Position numbers and translations under genes: made by a program. The notes under the pieces are model-generated. The model ran no database searches. It had not been told where the DNA came from and saw only the letters and a list, made by a program, of their open reading frames with translations. Source: Azoarcus sp. DD4 (GTDB taxonomy: Bacteria > Pseudomonadota > Gammaproteobacteria > Burkholderiales > Rhodocyclaceae). From it: 64,000 bases of DNA. The DNA is taken from the NCBI RefSeq assembly GCF_006496635.1, contig NZ_CP022958.1, positions 1,674,001 through 1,738,000 on the forward strand. The letters run 5' to 3'. Shown piece by piece: positions 27,286 through 38,353 of this stretch (position 1 is its first letter; every line of letters starts with the position of its first letter).

Positions 27286-28692
27286 TCAGCCGCCGCCCGC
27301 GGCAAACAGCTGGGCGAGTTTCATCACCGCGCTCTCATAGGGTTCGCGCTCATCGACACGCTGCTGCAGGAAGGCCTCCAGACGCGGGTACAGCGCCACC
27401 GCCAGGTCGAGCAGTGGCTCGGCGCCCGGTTGGTAGGCGCCGACGGCGATGAGGTCGCGCGAGCGCTGGTAGCGCGAGAAGAGCTGCTTGAAGCGGCGGA
27501 CCAAGTCGAAGTGGGCGTTGTCGACCAGCGTGTGCATGGCACGCGAGATCGACTGCTCGATGTCGATCGCAGGGTAGTGGCCCTGGTCGGCGAGACTGCG
27601 CGAGAGCACGAAGTGGCCGTCGAGGATGGCGCGGGCCGAGTCCGCAATCGGATCCTGCTGGTCGTCGCCCTCGGCGAGCACCGTATAGAACGCGGTGATC
27701 GAACCGCCGCCGTCGGGGCCGTTGCCGGCGCGTTCCACCAGAGCCGGCAAGCGCGCGAACACCGACGGCGGGTAGCCGCGGGTGACCGGCGGCTCGCCGA
27801 TGGCGAGTGCGATCTCGCGCTGCGCCATGGCGTAGCGGGTGAGCGAATCCATGATCAGCAGCACCTGCTTGCCCTGGTCGCGGAAATACTCGGCGATGGT
27901 GGTGGCGTAGGCGGCACCTTGCAGCCGCATCAGCGGGCTGTTGTCGGCCGGCGCGGCGACCACCACCGAACGTTTGCGGCCCTCGGCGCCGAGGTTGTGC
28001 TCGATGAACTCCTTCACTTCGCGGCCCCGTTCGCCGATCAGGCCGACGACGATGATGTCCGCCGAGGTGAAGCGCGCCATCATCCCGATCAGCACCGACT
28101 TGCCGACGCCTGAGCCGGCGAAGAGGCCGAGGCGTTGGCCGCGGCCGACGGTGAGCAGGCTGTTGATCGCGCGGATGCCGACGTCGAGCGGCTGGGCGAT
28201 CGGCGCACGGTTGAGCGGATTCACCGCACGGCCCTGCAGTGAGCGGGTTTCCTGGGTGTTGAGCGGGCCGAGCCCGTCGAGCGGGCGGCCGGCGCCGTCG
28301 ACCACGCGGCCGAGCATGGCATTGCCCACCGGCAGGTGCTTGGCGCGGTCCGAGGCACGCCGGCGCGGGCCCAGGCGTTTGCCGGGCACCAGCCGCGGCA
28401 CGGTGTTCTCCATCGGCAGCACCTGGGCGCCCGGGGCCAGGCCGAACACGTCGTCGGTCGGCATCATGTAGAGCTTTTCGCCGTTGAAGCCGACCACTTC
28501 GGCTTCCACCGCACCGCTGCCCGGTACCGCGATCTGGCAGCCGGAGCCGAGCGGCAGGCGCAAGCCGGAGGCTTCCATCACCAGGCCGTTGATGCGCGTC
28601 AGCCGGCCCGCGTACTGGAAGGGGTTGGATGCTTCGACCAGGCTGCGGCCATCTTGCAGGAAGGCTCGCCACAGGGCGCCGTGGCGGTCCAT
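27286..28692 (-). CDS. fliI: Flagellum-specific ATPase FliI
   Basis: The 468-aa ATPase powers type III flagellar export. Walker A is GSGVGKS (193-199); the family motif [10 protein letters not shown] follows, then [20 protein letters not shown] and [21 protein letters not shown] 28692 overlaps the fliH stop; the frame continues six codons upstream, but those codons lie within fliH. Length is normal. Confidence 0.98.
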   Translation of the reverse strand: MDRHGALWRAFLQDGRSLVEASNPFQYAGRLTRINGLVMEASGLRLPLGSGCQIAVPGSGAVEAEVVGFNGEKLYMMPTDDVFGLAPGAQVLPMENTVPRLVPGKRLGPRRRASDRAKHLPVGNAMLGRVVDGAGRPLDGLGPLNTQETRSLQGRAVNPLNRAPIAQPLDVGIRAINSLLTVGRGQRLGLFAGSGVGKSVLIGMMARFTSADIIVVGLIGERGREVKEFIEHNLGAEGRKRSVVVAAPADNSPLMRLQGAAYATTIAEYFRDQGKQVLLIMDSLTRYAMAQREIALAIGEPPVTRGYPPSVFARLPALVERAGNGPDGGGSITAFYTVLAEGDDQQDPIADSARAILDGHFVLSRSLADQGHYPAIDIEQSISRAMHTLVDNAHFDLVRRFKQLFSRYQRSRDLIAVGAYQPGAEPLLDLAVALYPRLEAFLQQRVDEREPYESAVMKLAQLFAAGGG

Positions 28693-29447
28693 CAGGGGGC
28701 CTCGTCCCACTGCGCGTTGTGGCGGCCGAGGTTTTCCAGGATGCGCCGCCAGCGCGTCTCCATGGTGGCGTCGATCTGCGCGCCGGCCGAATCGATGCGG
28801 CAGCCGCCGCGACTGAGCGTGCTGTCTTCCACCAGGCGCTGGCCGGCGTGGGCGATCTGGTCGCCGAGGTGTTCGCGCACCAGCGCGGCATCTTCCGGAT
28901 GCACACGGATCTGCGCGTGGTTGTGCGGCAACTGGCCGAGCGCGGCGCGCACCGTCTCGACCACGCTGTCCGGCCGCTCCAGGAGTGTGTGCTGCACCAT
29001 CTGGCGGGCGATTTCGATGGCGAGTGCCATCAGTTCCTCGGCGACTTCGGCGTCGAGCTGGGTGAGCGCCTGGTCGAGATTGCCGGCGAGTTCAGCGAGG
29101 CGGGCCGCCTGCTGCTCGGCGAGCGTCCTGCCTTCTTCGTAGCCCTGGCGAAAGCCCTGCTCGTGGCCGGCTTCCTGGCCCGCCTGCTGGCCGGCGGCAT
29201 AGCCTTCGGCATGTCCCGCGGCGCGCGCGTCCTCGTGCATGCGCTCGAGCTCTTCCGCGGTGGGCAGGTTGTTCAGACCGGCCAGCAAGGCCGGATCGAT
29301 GTCCGGGGCGGGCTCGGGCACCGGCGCGGCCTCCTGCGCAAGCGGCGCCTGCTCTTCCTGCGGCGGTGCGGTTTCGTCGTTGCCGTCGAAGGCGGGCGGG
29401 GCCCATGGCCGGTAGGCGCCGACGGCTTGGTGACGCGAGATGCTCAT
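28692..29447 (-). CDS. fliH: Flagellar ATPase regulator FliH
   Basis: The 251-aa protein has the diagnostic GxxxG-type repeat (about residues 78-106: [20 protein letters not shown], continuing GFRQGYEEG) followed by a coiled coil and the FliH C-terminal domain. FliH dimers hold FliI in an inactive state and dock it at the C-ring. A Pro/Ala/Glu-rich linker fills residues 25-55. It overlaps fliI by one base. Confidence 0.96.
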   Translation of the reverse strand: MSISRHQAVGAYRPWAPPAFDGNDETAPPQEEQAPLAQEAAPVPEPAPDIDPALLAGLNNLPTAEELERMHEDARAAGHAEGYAAGQQAGQEAGHEQGFRQGYEEGRTLAEQQAARLAELAGNLDQALTQLDAEVAEELMALAIEIARQMVQHTLLERPDSVVETVRAALGQLPHNHAQIRVHPEDAALVREHLGDQIAHAGQRLVEDSTLSRGGCRIDSAGAQIDATMETRWRRILENLGRHNAQWDEAP

Positions 29448-29480
29448 CGGGCGCTCTCCGCCCGGCGGGGATCAGTGCGA

Positions 29481-30479
29481 TCAGACGAAGCCATCGTCGC
29501 CTCCCTTGCCGCCCATCATCACCTGGCCTTCCTCGGCCAGGCGGCGGACGATCTTGAGGATTTCCTTCTGCTCGGCCTCGACTTCGGACAGCCGCACCGG
29601 CCCCTTGGCTTCGAGATCCTCGCGCATCATCTCGGCGGCGCGGCTGGACATGTTCTTGAAGATATTCTCGCGCAATTCCGGCGAGGCGCCCTTGAGCGCG
29701 ACGATGAGCGAATCGGACTGGACCTCGCGCAGGATGGTCTGGATGCCGCGGTCGTCGATGTCCATGAGGTTTTCGAACACGAACATTTCGTCGAGGATCT
29801 TCTGCGCCAGGTCCGGATCGTACTCGCGCACGTTGTCGATGACTGCGGTTTCCACCGCCGACCCGACGAAGTTGAGGATCTCGGCCGCATGGCGCACGCC
29901 GCCCATCGCCGCCTTCTTGACGGTGGAGGCGCCGGCCAGCATGCGGGTGAGCGCGTCGTTGAGCTCCTTCAGCGCGGTCGGCTGCACGCCGTCCAGGGTG
30001 GCGATCCGCAGGATCACGTCGTTGCGCAGGCGTTCCGGGAAGTACTTGAGGATCTCGCCGGCCTGGTCGGTTTCGAGGTGCACCAGGATGGTGGCGATGA
30101 TCTGCGGGTGCTCGTTCTTGATGAGATCGGCGGCGGTGGGCGAATCCATCCACTTCAGGCTTTCGATGCCGGCGGTGTCCGAGCCCTGCAGCACGCGCGA
30201 GATGAGGTGGGCGGCACGCTCGTCGCCCAGCGCCTTGGTCAGCATCTGGCGGATCTGCTCTTCGTCGGCGTGGATGGGCGAACCCTTGCCGAAGTGGGAT
30301 TCCAGCTCTTCGAGCAGCGGTTCCACCCGGGTGCGCGGCTGTGCCGGCATGGTCGCCATCTTCATGCCCAGCTTCTGCACCTCGCGCGGGCCGAGGTGCT
30401 TGAGCACTTCCGAGGCTTCGTCGGCGCCCAAGGTCAGCAGCAGCAGGGCGGCGCTTTCCAGTCCTTCTTCCGGTGTCAT
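29481..30479 (-). CDS. fliG: Flagellar motor switch protein FliG
   Basis: The 332-aa protein has all three FliG domains, including the EHPQ motif (residues 123-126, KNEHPQIIATI) and the C-terminal torque helix region (VFENLMDIDDRGIQTILREV). FliG links the MS ring to the rotor and contacts MotA. ATG 30479 shares one base with the fliF stop (TGATG); a GTG one codon earlier is possible but less likely. Confidence 0.98.
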   Translation of the reverse strand: MTPEEGLESAALLLLTLGADEASEVLKHLGPREVQKLGMKMATMPAQPRTRVEPLLEELESHFGKGSPIHADEEQIRQMLTKALGDERAAHLISRVLQGSDTAGIESLKWMDSPTAADLIKNEHPQIIATILVHLETDQAGEILKYFPERLRNDVILRIATLDGVQPTALKELNDALTRMLAGASTVKKAAMGGVRHAAEILNFVGSAVETAVIDNVREYDPDLAQKILDEMFVFENLMDIDDRGIQTILREVQSDSLIVALKGASPELRENIFKNMSSRAAEMMREDLEAKGPVRLSEVEAEQKEILKIVRRLAEEGQVMMGGKGGDDGFV

Positions 30480-32173
30480 CACTTGCGCCCCTCATCGTTT
30501 ACGCCCATCCATTCGCGGATGAGGTTGGCCACCATCTTCGGGTCCTCCTTGGCCAGTTCGCGTGCACGTGCCAGCTTGGCCTCGTAGGTGTTGGCCTGGG
30601 CGGCGCCCGACAGGCTGACCTCGACCCCTTCCTCGCCTTCCTCGCCGGGCTCGCCCGCTTCCGCAGCCTCGGCCTTTTCCGCCTCGGTGGGCGGCGGCAT
30701 CACCGACTTCATCAGCGGCCGGATGATGGCGAAATACACGAACAGCACCACCAGCAGCACCAGCAGGTACTTGAGCCCTTCCTTGCCGAGCTCGACCATT
30801 TCCGGGTCCTTCCAGATCGGCAGCGCGGGCTCGGCACCGAGACCGGCGAAGGGGCTGGTCGCAACGTTGATGGTATCGCCACGCGCCGGGTTGTAGCCTA
30901 CCGCTTCGCGCACCAGGTTGTTGATGCGGGCGACTTCCTCGTCGGACAGCGGCACCGTCTGCGTCTGGCCGTTGGGCAGGGTTTCGGTCTTGTGGTTCAC
31001 CACCACCGCCACCGACAGGCGCTTGAGCTGACCGAGCGACTGCTTGACGTGCTGGACGGTGCGGTCGACCTCGTAATTGAGCACCGCGGTACGGTTGGTG
31101 GTCGCGGTCTGGCCGGTGCCGGCCTGGTTGGGCGGCACCGGCGGCGTGGTGATGGGGGCGGTGGCCGGTACCGGCGGCTGGTTGGTGAGGGCGCCGGGAA
31201 CGCCCTGCGGGCCGGGCTGGCGATTGGTTTCCTCGGTGGTCTGCTGGCTGCGGATGGCCTGGTCGGGCGAGGGGTTGGGCTTGAAGGTCTCGGCGGTCTG
31301 CTCGACCTGGTTGAAATCGACGTCGGCCGCCACCTGGGCGCGGAAATTGTCCTTGCCCACCATGGGCTGGAGGATGTTCTCGATGCGTCGGATGAAGCCG
31401 GCTTCGACTTCCTTCACGTATTCGAGCTGGGTGGCATCGAGGCCGGACTGGCGCAGCGGGTCGTTCTTGGTGGTGAGCAGCTCGCCGTTCTGGTCGATGA
31501 TGTTCACGCCGGACTCGACCATGCGCGGCACGCTGGAAGAAACCAGATGCACGATGCCGGCGACCTGGTTGGCGTCCAGCACCCGGCCGGGACGCAGGGT
31601 CACCATCACCGAGGCGGTCGGCTTCTGGTCGTCGCGCAGGAAGGCGGTCTGCTTGGGCATGGCCAGATGCACCCGTGCCGCCGACACCGAGTTGATTGAC
31701 TGGATGGTGCGCGACAGTTCGCCTTCGAGCGCGCGCTGGTAATTGATCTGCTCGTTGAACTGCGACACGCCGAGCTTCTGCGTATCCATCAGCTCGAAAC
31801 CCACCAGCCCGCCCTTGGGCAGGCCGTTGGCGGCCAGGCGCAGCCGCAGTTCGTGCACCTGGGCCTGCGGCACCAGGATGGACATGCCGTTGGGCGACAT
31901 CCGGTAGGGCACGTTCTGCTGTTGCAGGGCGGCGATCACCTGACCGCCGTCGCGTTCGTCGAGGTTGGAGAACAGCACGCCATACTCGGGCTGGCGGTTC
32001 CACATCAGCACGCCGACCACCAGCGCGATGGCGAGCGCGATCGCCGCCGCTGCGGCAATCTTCTGCCGTGGCGTCAAGGCGTTGATGTTCTGCACCGCCT
32101 GCTGCAGGCGCGCGTTCAAGGCGCTGGTTGGTGCGGCTACGTTTGCTGTTGCGGCGTTCTCTGCGGTGGCCAT
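30479..32173 (-). CDS. fliF: Flagellar MS-ring protein FliF
   Basis: The 564-aa protein has transmembrane helices at about 38-58 and 465-486, with the ring-building periplasmic region between them and the FliG-binding tail at the C-terminus (MVANLIREWMGV). ATG 32173 (MATAENAATA) has an AGGGG ribosome site 6 bases upstream. The frame opens 51 codons further out, but this covers the sigma-54 promoter and enhancer sites. First gene of the leftward fliFGHIJ operon, divergent from fleS. Confidence 0.97.
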   Translation of the reverse strand: MATAENAATANVAAPTSALNARLQQAVQNINALTPRQKIAAAAAIALAIALVVGVLMWNRQPEYGVLFSNLDERDGGQVIAALQQQNVPYRMSPNGMSILVPQAQVHELRLRLAANGLPKGGLVGFELMDTQKLGVSQFNEQINYQRALEGELSRTIQSINSVSAARVHLAMPKQTAFLRDDQKPTASVMVTLRPGRVLDANQVAGIVHLVSSSVPRMVESGVNIIDQNGELLTTKNDPLRQSGLDATQLEYVKEVEAGFIRRIENILQPMVGKDNFRAQVAADVDFNQVEQTAETFKPNPSPDQAIRSQQTTEETNRQPGPQGVPGALTNQPPVPATAPITTPPVPPNQAGTGQTATTNRTAVLNYEVDRTVQHVKQSLGQLKRLSVAVVVNHKTETLPNGQTQTVPLSDEEVARINNLVREAVGYNPARGDTINVATSPFAGLGAEPALPIWKDPEMVELGKEGLKYLLVLLVVLFVYFAIIRPLMKSVMPPPTEAEKAEAAEAGEPGEEGEEGVEVSLSGAAQANTYEAKLARARELAKEDPKMVANLIREWMGVNDEGRK

Positions 32174-32249
32174 GGGAACCCCTGATGCAAGCCCTTTTTC
32201 GGATGGCGGCATTGTCGGGCTCAGGTGGCAAGCGCGGTCGAACGAAAAG

Positions 32250-32275
32250 CGGCATTTTTTGCCGCCTGTTTGCCG
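32250..32275. promoter_or_regulatory. Candidate FleR enhancer sites between fliF and fleS
   Basis: CGGCAT (32250-32255), TTGCCG (32259-32264) and TTGCCG (32270-32275) lie in the divergent gap; the first two form the palindrome GGCATTTTTTGCC. On the fliF strand they fall just downstream of the predicted sigma-54 transcription start, the position in which FlrC, a FleR homologue in Vibrio, binds CGGCAA half-sites. The assignment to FleR is inference. Confidence 0.5.
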
Positions 32276-32293
32276 GCTAACATTTGCATGAGT

Positions 32294-32308
32294 GCCGGTA
32301 GAGTGCCA
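32294..32308 (-). promoter_or_regulatory. Sigma-54 promoter for fliF
   Basis: On the minus strand TGGCAC-N5-CGGC has the invariant GG and GC separated by 10 bases (-24/-12). The -24 part is perfect and the -12 part deviates at two positions. The predicted start near 32282 gives a leader of about 110 bases before fliF. Confidence 0.6.
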
Positions 32309-32332
32309 GCCGTGAAACTGGAGCAAGTGCCA

Positions 32333-33522
32333 ATGTCACCCACGACGATCCCCGACGCGCCTTCCGCCGCGACGCCGCCAGCGGCGCCGCCGCTCGATGC
32401 CGCGCAGCTGGCCGAGGCCTTCGCGCTGTTCAGCCGCGCCTCGGAGGAGTTGTCGACCGCTTACAACGCCCTGCAGGGCCAGGTCGCCCAGCTTACCGAG
32501 CGGCTGACCGTGCTGATGGGCGCCTTGCCGGCCGGCGTGGTGGTGGTCGATCGTGGCGGGGTCGTGGTGCAGGTCAATCGTGCGGCGGAAAGCCTGCTCG
32601 GTGCCGGGCTGGCCGGCCAGCGCTGGCCGGCGATCGCGCGTGTACTGGAAGCAACGGGCACGCCGGGCGAGGTCACGCTGGAGCATGCCGAGGGGCAGCG
32701 CCGCCTGTCGGTGTCCGAGACCGCGCTGGAATCCGGCGAGGAACGCATCCTGCTGCTGCACGACGTCACCGAAACGCATCGCATGCGTCTGGCTGCCGAA
32801 CGCAACGAGCGCCTGGCCGCGATGGGCGAGATGGTCGCGGGCCTGGCCCACCAGTTGCGCACGCCGCTTGCGGCGGCCTTGCTCTACACCGGCAATCTGC
32901 GCCAGCCCGAGCTGGGGCCGGTCGAACGCGCCAAGGTGGCCGACCGCGCCATCGAGCGCCTGCGCTACCTCGAACGCCTGATCCGCGACATGCTGTTGTT
33001 CGCCCGCGGCGACAGCCTTGGCCGCCAGCATTTCGGCGTGTGCGACCTGGTCGCCGAACTCACCCACACGCTGGAACCTCTGGCACGTGCACGCCAGATC
33101 GAGTTCGACAGCACCTGCGATTGCGGCGACCTCACCCTCTACGGCGACCGCAAGGCGCTCGGCGGCGCGCTGACCAACCTGCTGGAGAACGCCATCCAGG
33201 CCACCGAAGCCGGCGGGCGGGTGACGTGCGAAGCGCATCGCGAACAGTTGGCTGCGGGCGATGGCGTGTGCTTCGTGGTGCGCGACAGCGGTCGCGGCAT
33301 CCCGGCCGAGCTGCAGGAACGACTTTTCGAACCCTTCTTCACCACCCGCGCCGAAGGCACCGGCCTCGGCCTTGCAATCGCCCGCGGCGTGGCGCGTGGA
33401 CACGGCGGCGACATTGCGCTGCTGTCGACGCCGGGCCAGGGTTCCACCTTCACTCTCAACCTGCCCCTGTGGCGCGGCGAAGCACCCGTTGGCACCGCCG
33501 CCGACAGCGGAGTCTCAGCCTC

Positions 33523-33526
<4 letters not shown>
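32333..33526 (+). CDS. fleS: Flagellar sensor histidine kinase FleS (FlrB type)
   Basis: The 397-aa protein has no transmembrane helix. A PAS-like region (about 55-145) precedes the H-box LAHQLRTPLA with His173, then HATPase motifs NLLENAIQATE, DSGRGIP and GTGLGLAIARG. The cytoplasmic FleS/FlrB kinases phosphorylate the sigma-54 activator FleR/FlrC to turn on middle flagellar genes. ATG 32333 has GGAG about 10 bases upstream; ATG 32288 is an alternative without a ribosome site. The stop overlaps the fleR start (ATGA). Confidence 0.93.
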
Positions 33527-35025
<1,499 letters not shown>

Positions 35026-35112
35026 TGCCTGAACACCGAGGCCCGGTTCTTGCGTATGCCTTTGTGAAGCTGCTCGCCAGCACGTGTGGAGCGGGCCGAT
35101 CATGTCCATTGG

Positions 35113-35128
35113 TGGCATGCGGATTGCT
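35113..35128 (+). promoter_or_regulatory. Sigma-54 promoter for fliE
   Basis: TGGCATGCGGATTGCT matches the TGGCAC-N5-TTGCT consensus at all but one of the key positions, with GG and GC correctly 10 bases apart. The predicted start at about 35138 leaves a leader near 40 bases before the fliE ATG at 35177. Confidence 0.8.
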
Positions 35129-35176
35129 CTGCTAGACTGAGAATCAGGAGAAACCCGAGGCCGGGGGAAAGGCGTA

Positions 35177-35497
35177 ATGGATACCCGCGGAATTGACCAG
35201 ATGTTGAGCGAACTGCGTTCGGTGACGCAGGCTGCGCAGAACAAGCCTGCCCAGACCGTGCAGGGCGCCGAGGGCACCGACTTCGCCCAGGTGCTGCAGA
35301 CGGCCATGGCCGACGTGAGCGCAGCGCAAAAGGAAGCACGCGCCATGGCGCAGGATTTTTCTGCCGGCGACCCGAATGTGAACCTGCAGGATGTGATGGT
35401 GAATCTGCAGAAGGCCAATCTGTCCTTCCAGCAGATGGTCCAGGTGCGCAATCGCCTTGTCACTGCCTACCAGGACATCATGAATATGCCGGTCTGA
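35177..35497 (+). CDS. fliE: Flagellar hook-basal body protein FliE
   Basis: The 106-aa protein ends with the typical FliE segment (NLQDVMVNLQKANLSFQQMV, QVRNRLVTAYQDIMNMPV). FliE joins the MS ring to the proximal rod. It stands alone behind its own sigma-54 promoter, separated from fliF by fleSR, and is followed by a strong hairpin. Confidence 0.97.
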   Translation: MDTRGIDQMLSELRSVTQAAQNKPAQTVQGAEGTDFAQVLQTAMADVSAAQKEARAMAQDFSAGDPNVNLQDVMVNLQKANLSFQQMVQVRNRLVTAYQDIMNMPV

Positions 35498-35545
35498 CTT
35501 TCATGCCGGCGTAAGTCCGCCCGGTTTGGCTACCCGGCATGAAGC

Positions 35546-35569
35546 GATGCCGCCCGCAAGGGCGGCATC
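35546..35569. terminator. Bidirectional terminator between fliE and ycgR
   Basis: A perfect 10-bp stem (GATGCCGCCC / GGGCGGCATC) with a 4-base loop lies between the convergent fliE and PilZ genes. The T tract after it is weak (GTCCGTTT). Confidence 0.75.
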
Positions 35570-35595
35570 GTCCGTTTACGCGGTCGCTTGCCGGG

Positions 35596-36375
35596 TCAGA
35601 GCCGTCCGCGTTCGCGGGCGCTGCGTTCGCGTTCGACCTTGAAGATATAGCGCTGGATGGCGTTGTCCGCGCTGCGTGGCAGATCGACGAACTCGCAACC
35701 CGCGCGCAGCATCTGGATGCCGTTGCGGTTGGTGAGGCGGAAGATGTTGCGCACCCTGAGCCGTACCGCAATCGTGCCTAGTTCGGGCAGTTGCAGCTGG
35801 CAGTCGACGAATTCCATGTCGGCGGAAAAGGGCACATTGTCCGGCGGCACCACGACCGCGACACCGCCAGCGCTGATGTCGATGACCCGGGTTTCCAGGC
35901 TGATCTTCTTGCCGTCGGGTTGCGGGATCGGTATCCGGCAGCTCACCGCGTGGGTGACGGGCGTCTGCAGGCGGTAGAACTCGCGCCGCTGCAATCGAAA
36001 GAGCTGGTCCGGCACCGCGGCACGAAAGGCCGGATGACCGTCGTGGTTCGTTGCGGCGGGCGTCTGCAGTTCGAACTGGATGCGGATCTTGTCCAGCTGG
36101 GTCATGCAGATCAGCTTTTCCGAGCTGCCTATGCGCTGGTTGATGTGCTCGTCGGCGCTGGCATCCACCAGCACGCTGTTGCCGTCGTCCGACAAGGCGA
36201 TCAGGGCCGTGAGAAAGGACTGCTGGCCCGGCGAGAGCTGGGCGGTGACGAGTGCGTGGCCGTCGATCAGGCCCTGCAGGATCTGGCGGATTTCACGACT
36301 GCCGCGAAGCAGGTATTTGTCGTGATCGTCGGAGCCGATGAGGTCGACCCGGGTGTGCTCGTTCTGGTTGGACAT
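35596..36375 (-). CDS. ycgR: PilZ-domain c-di-GMP flagellar brake protein (YcgR type)
   Basis: The 259-aa protein has an N-terminal YcgR domain (about 20-120) and a C-terminal PilZ domain. The c-di-GMP-binding residues are present: RxxxR at R131-R135 (RREFYR) and D166-x-S-x-x-G171 (DISAGG). YcgR with bound c-di-GMP slows the motor by contacting FliG/MotA. ATG 36375 (MSNQNEHTR) is preferred over 36417. It ends the leftward filament cluster and lies in the same window as three GGDEF proteins. Confidence 0.92.
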   Translation of the reverse strand: MSNQNEHTRVDLIGSDDHDKYLLRGSREIRQILQGLIDGHALVTAQLSPGQQSFLTALIALSDDGNSVLVDASADEHINQRIGSSEKLICMTQLDKIRIQFELQTPAATNHDGHPAFRAAVPDQLFRLQRREFYRLQTPVTHAVSCRIPIPQPDGKKISLETRVIDISAGGVAVVVPPDNVPFSADMEFVDCQLQLPELGTIAVRLRVRNIFRLTNRNGIQMLRAGCEFVDLPRSADNAIQRYIFKVERERSARERGRL

Positions 36376-36479
36376 GCCGCTGATTTCTGGACGTTGGCCG
36401 GCTCGGGAAACAGGCAACTTATAGCATGGCCGCGCCGTGAAGAGGGCCTTTGCCTGCTGCGGAAATGCACTTGGGCAGC

Positions 36480-36869
36480 CTATTCGCTGGCCTTGCCAGC
36501 CACGGGTTTGCGGTTTTCCGGCAGGGCCTCGATCAGTTCGCGCAGGGTGCCCGGCGCCGGGACCGGTGCCGGTCCCGCTTCGGCGCCGGCTTCGATGCGG
36601 TAGAGCCAGGCCAGCAGTTCGGCGATCACCACGTAAAGTTGTGGCGGGATGTGGGTGTCCAGATCGACCTGCATCAGCAGGGCAACGAGTTCGGGTGACT
36701 CGTGCACATAGATGCCGGCATCGCGGGCGCGCTCGATGATCTCCTGGGCGATCAGGCCGCGCCCCTTGGCGACGACCCGCGGTGCGGCTTCGCCGGCGGC
36801 GTAGGTCAGGGCGACGGCTTCGCCGCGCGGTACGGCATCGCCGAGGTCGGATTCGTCATCCGGCGTCAT
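36480..36869 (-). CDS. FlhB C-terminal-like protein (FhlB)
   Basis: The 129-aa protein resembles the cytoplasmic C-terminal domain of FlhB/EscU type III export proteins (AVALTYAAGEAAPRVVAKG, LIAQEIIERARDAGIYVHES, ELVALLMQVDLDTHIPPQLY). It lacks the membrane part, and the NPTH autocleavage motif is replaced by the end of the first segment. Such stand-alone FhlB proteins are thought to help substrate switching from hook to filament. It overlaps fliK by 14 bases, and FliK is the partner that triggers that switch. Confidence 0.85.
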   Translation of the reverse strand: MTPDDESDLGDAVPRGEAVALTYAAGEAAPRVVAKGRGLIAQEIIERARDAGIYVHESPELVALLMQVDLDTHIPPQLYVVIAELLAWLYRIEAGAEAGPAPVPAPGTLRELIEALPENRKPVAGKASE

Positions 36870-37977
36870 TGCGTTGCTCCACGACCATGCCGGTGAGCGG
36901 CAGGCCGGCCGCCGACAGCGATTCTTCAAGCGCCTTGCGACCGGATTCCAGCGCGCTGATGGTGCCGGCGTCGTCAGCGCGCAGGCGCAGCGCGACGCCG
37001 GCCGGCGTCAGATGAAGCTGCGCCTCGAGGCCGCCGAGCCGGGGCAGGGTGAGGCGCAGCGTGGTGTTCCATTCCCGCAGGTCCTCGCTGCCGTCGCCTT
37101 CGCGGCCGTTGCGCGGATCCTCGATGATCCATTCGATCTGTTGCCCCGGCCACGCCTGCCCTTGCCACACGTACTGGTTGGTGGCCAGCGCGTCGAGTTG
37201 CTGGTGCACCACCGCCAGCAGCCGCTCGGGGATGGGGCCCGCACGGGGGCCGGCAATCTCGTCGGCAGCGCCGGCGTTGGCGGCGTAGCGTTCGTTGGCA
37301 GCAAGCTCGAGTGGCGTGGCTGCCGGGTTTGCCGGCGCGTTGCTGCGCCCGCCCACGGCGGGTTGCGGATGCTGCGCGCTGGCGGGCGAGGGATTGGCCT
37401 GCGGCTCGCGCAGCAGGCTGGCGGTGTCGACCTTGCCGGCGAGCCACTGCGCCTGGTGCGCTTCATAGAACAAGCCACTCTGGGCGAGCGCCTGTCGCAG
37501 CATGGGCGCGAGTTGTGTGGCGTTTGTCGGCGGCGCGGTGAGAAGGGGTTGATTGCCTGCGAGGGAGGCGGCCTGCGCCGGCGGCTGACCGGTGAGTAGA
37601 AAGCTGATCAGGCGGCCCGTCTGACTGAGTGCGGGTTGAGCCGAGGAGGGCGTGGCCGCGGCTGCCGCTTCCGGGTTGGCCAGGCGGGCAAATACCGCCT
37701 TGGGCGATGTCTCGGTGACGACAAGCTCCAGCGTGTCACCCGGCTTGGCGCTGGAACTCAACGCCAGGGTAACCTGCTGGCCCGCGACCACGGCGCGGAA
37801 TGTGCCGTCGGGCAGGGTGCGTTGCAGCGTGGCGAGAAAGCGCTGTCCGGGAACGAGATCGGGCAGCAGCGCCTGGATTTCGCGGGCCCGCTGCAGGCCC
37901 GCTACCGGCGGGGATGTGTCGAAGAAGCTCGCTTCATTGATCATCCGCAACCGGGCGGCGAGGTCGGCGGGGATCAT
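36856..37977 (-). CDS. fliK: Flagellar hook-length control protein FliK
   Basis: The 373-aa protein has a Pro/Ala/Gln-rich, low-complexity N-terminal and middle part and a conserved C-terminal Flg_hook domain (about 290-370: LREWNTTLRLTLPRLGGLEA, LHLTPAGVALRLRADD). FliK measures hook length and signals FlhB to change export specificity. Sequence divergence of the N-terminal part is normal for FliK. It is followed by the FhlB gene with an overlapping end. Confidence 0.88.
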   Translation of the reverse strand: MIPADLAARLRMINEASFFDTSPPVAGLQRAREIQALLPDLVPGQRFLATLQRTLPDGTFRAVVAGQQVTLALSSSAKPGDTLELVVTETSPKAVFARLANPEAAAAATPSSAQPALSQTGRLISFLLTGQPPAQAASLAGNQPLLTAPPTNATQLAPMLRQALAQSGLFYEAHQAQWLAGKVDTASLLREPQANPSPASAQHPQPAVGGRSNAPANPAATPLELAANERYAANAGAADEIAGPRAGPIPERLLAVVHQQLDALATNQYVWQGQAWPGQQIEWIIEDPRNGREGDGSEDLREWNTTLRLTLPRLGGLEAQLHLTPAGVALRLRADDAGTISALESGRKALEESLSAAGLPLTGMVVEQRNDAG

Positions 37978-38011
37978 GATGGCGTCCTGCGTGTTGTCCG
38001 TTCAGCGCACG

Positions 38012-38338
38012 CTAGAATCCCGCGCTGCCGTATGCATCGCGCACGTTGCGGCCACGCACGGAGCTGCTCAGCAGCTTGCGGGTGCTTTCGAGGGCAGGCT
38101 CGGCGTGCTCGCGGATTTCGCGCTCGAGGTCGAGAATGCGTCGTATCGTCATGGCGAGCTTTTCCTGGTCCTGCGGTGTCAGCGTATTCATCGGGCGGAT
38201 GTCGCCGCTCGCCGCCTTGCGTACCACGTCGGCGTCGGTGCCGAGGGCCGCGAGACGGTTCCAGTCGTTGGCACGCGCGGCCTGCGCCATCTCATCGTAG
38301 AGGGCCAGCAGCTTCGAGCCGTTCTCCAGCGTCAGCAT
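38012..38338 (-). CDS. fliT: Flagellar protein FliT (FliD chaperone)
   Basis: The 108-aa all-helical protein follows fliS and matches the FliT pattern (LLALYDEMAQAARANDWNRL, QEKLAMTIRRILDLEREIRE). FliT is the export chaperone of the cap protein FliD. A GGGGAA ribosome site precedes ATG 38338. Identification rests on position plus the helical pattern. Confidence 0.85.
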   Translation of the reverse strand: MLTLENGSKLLALYDEMAQAARANDWNRLAALGTDADVVRKAASGDIRPMNTLTPQDQEKLAMTIRRILDLEREIREHAEPALESTRKLLSSSVRGRNVRDAYGSAGF

Positions 38339-38353
38339 GATGACGGTTCCCCT

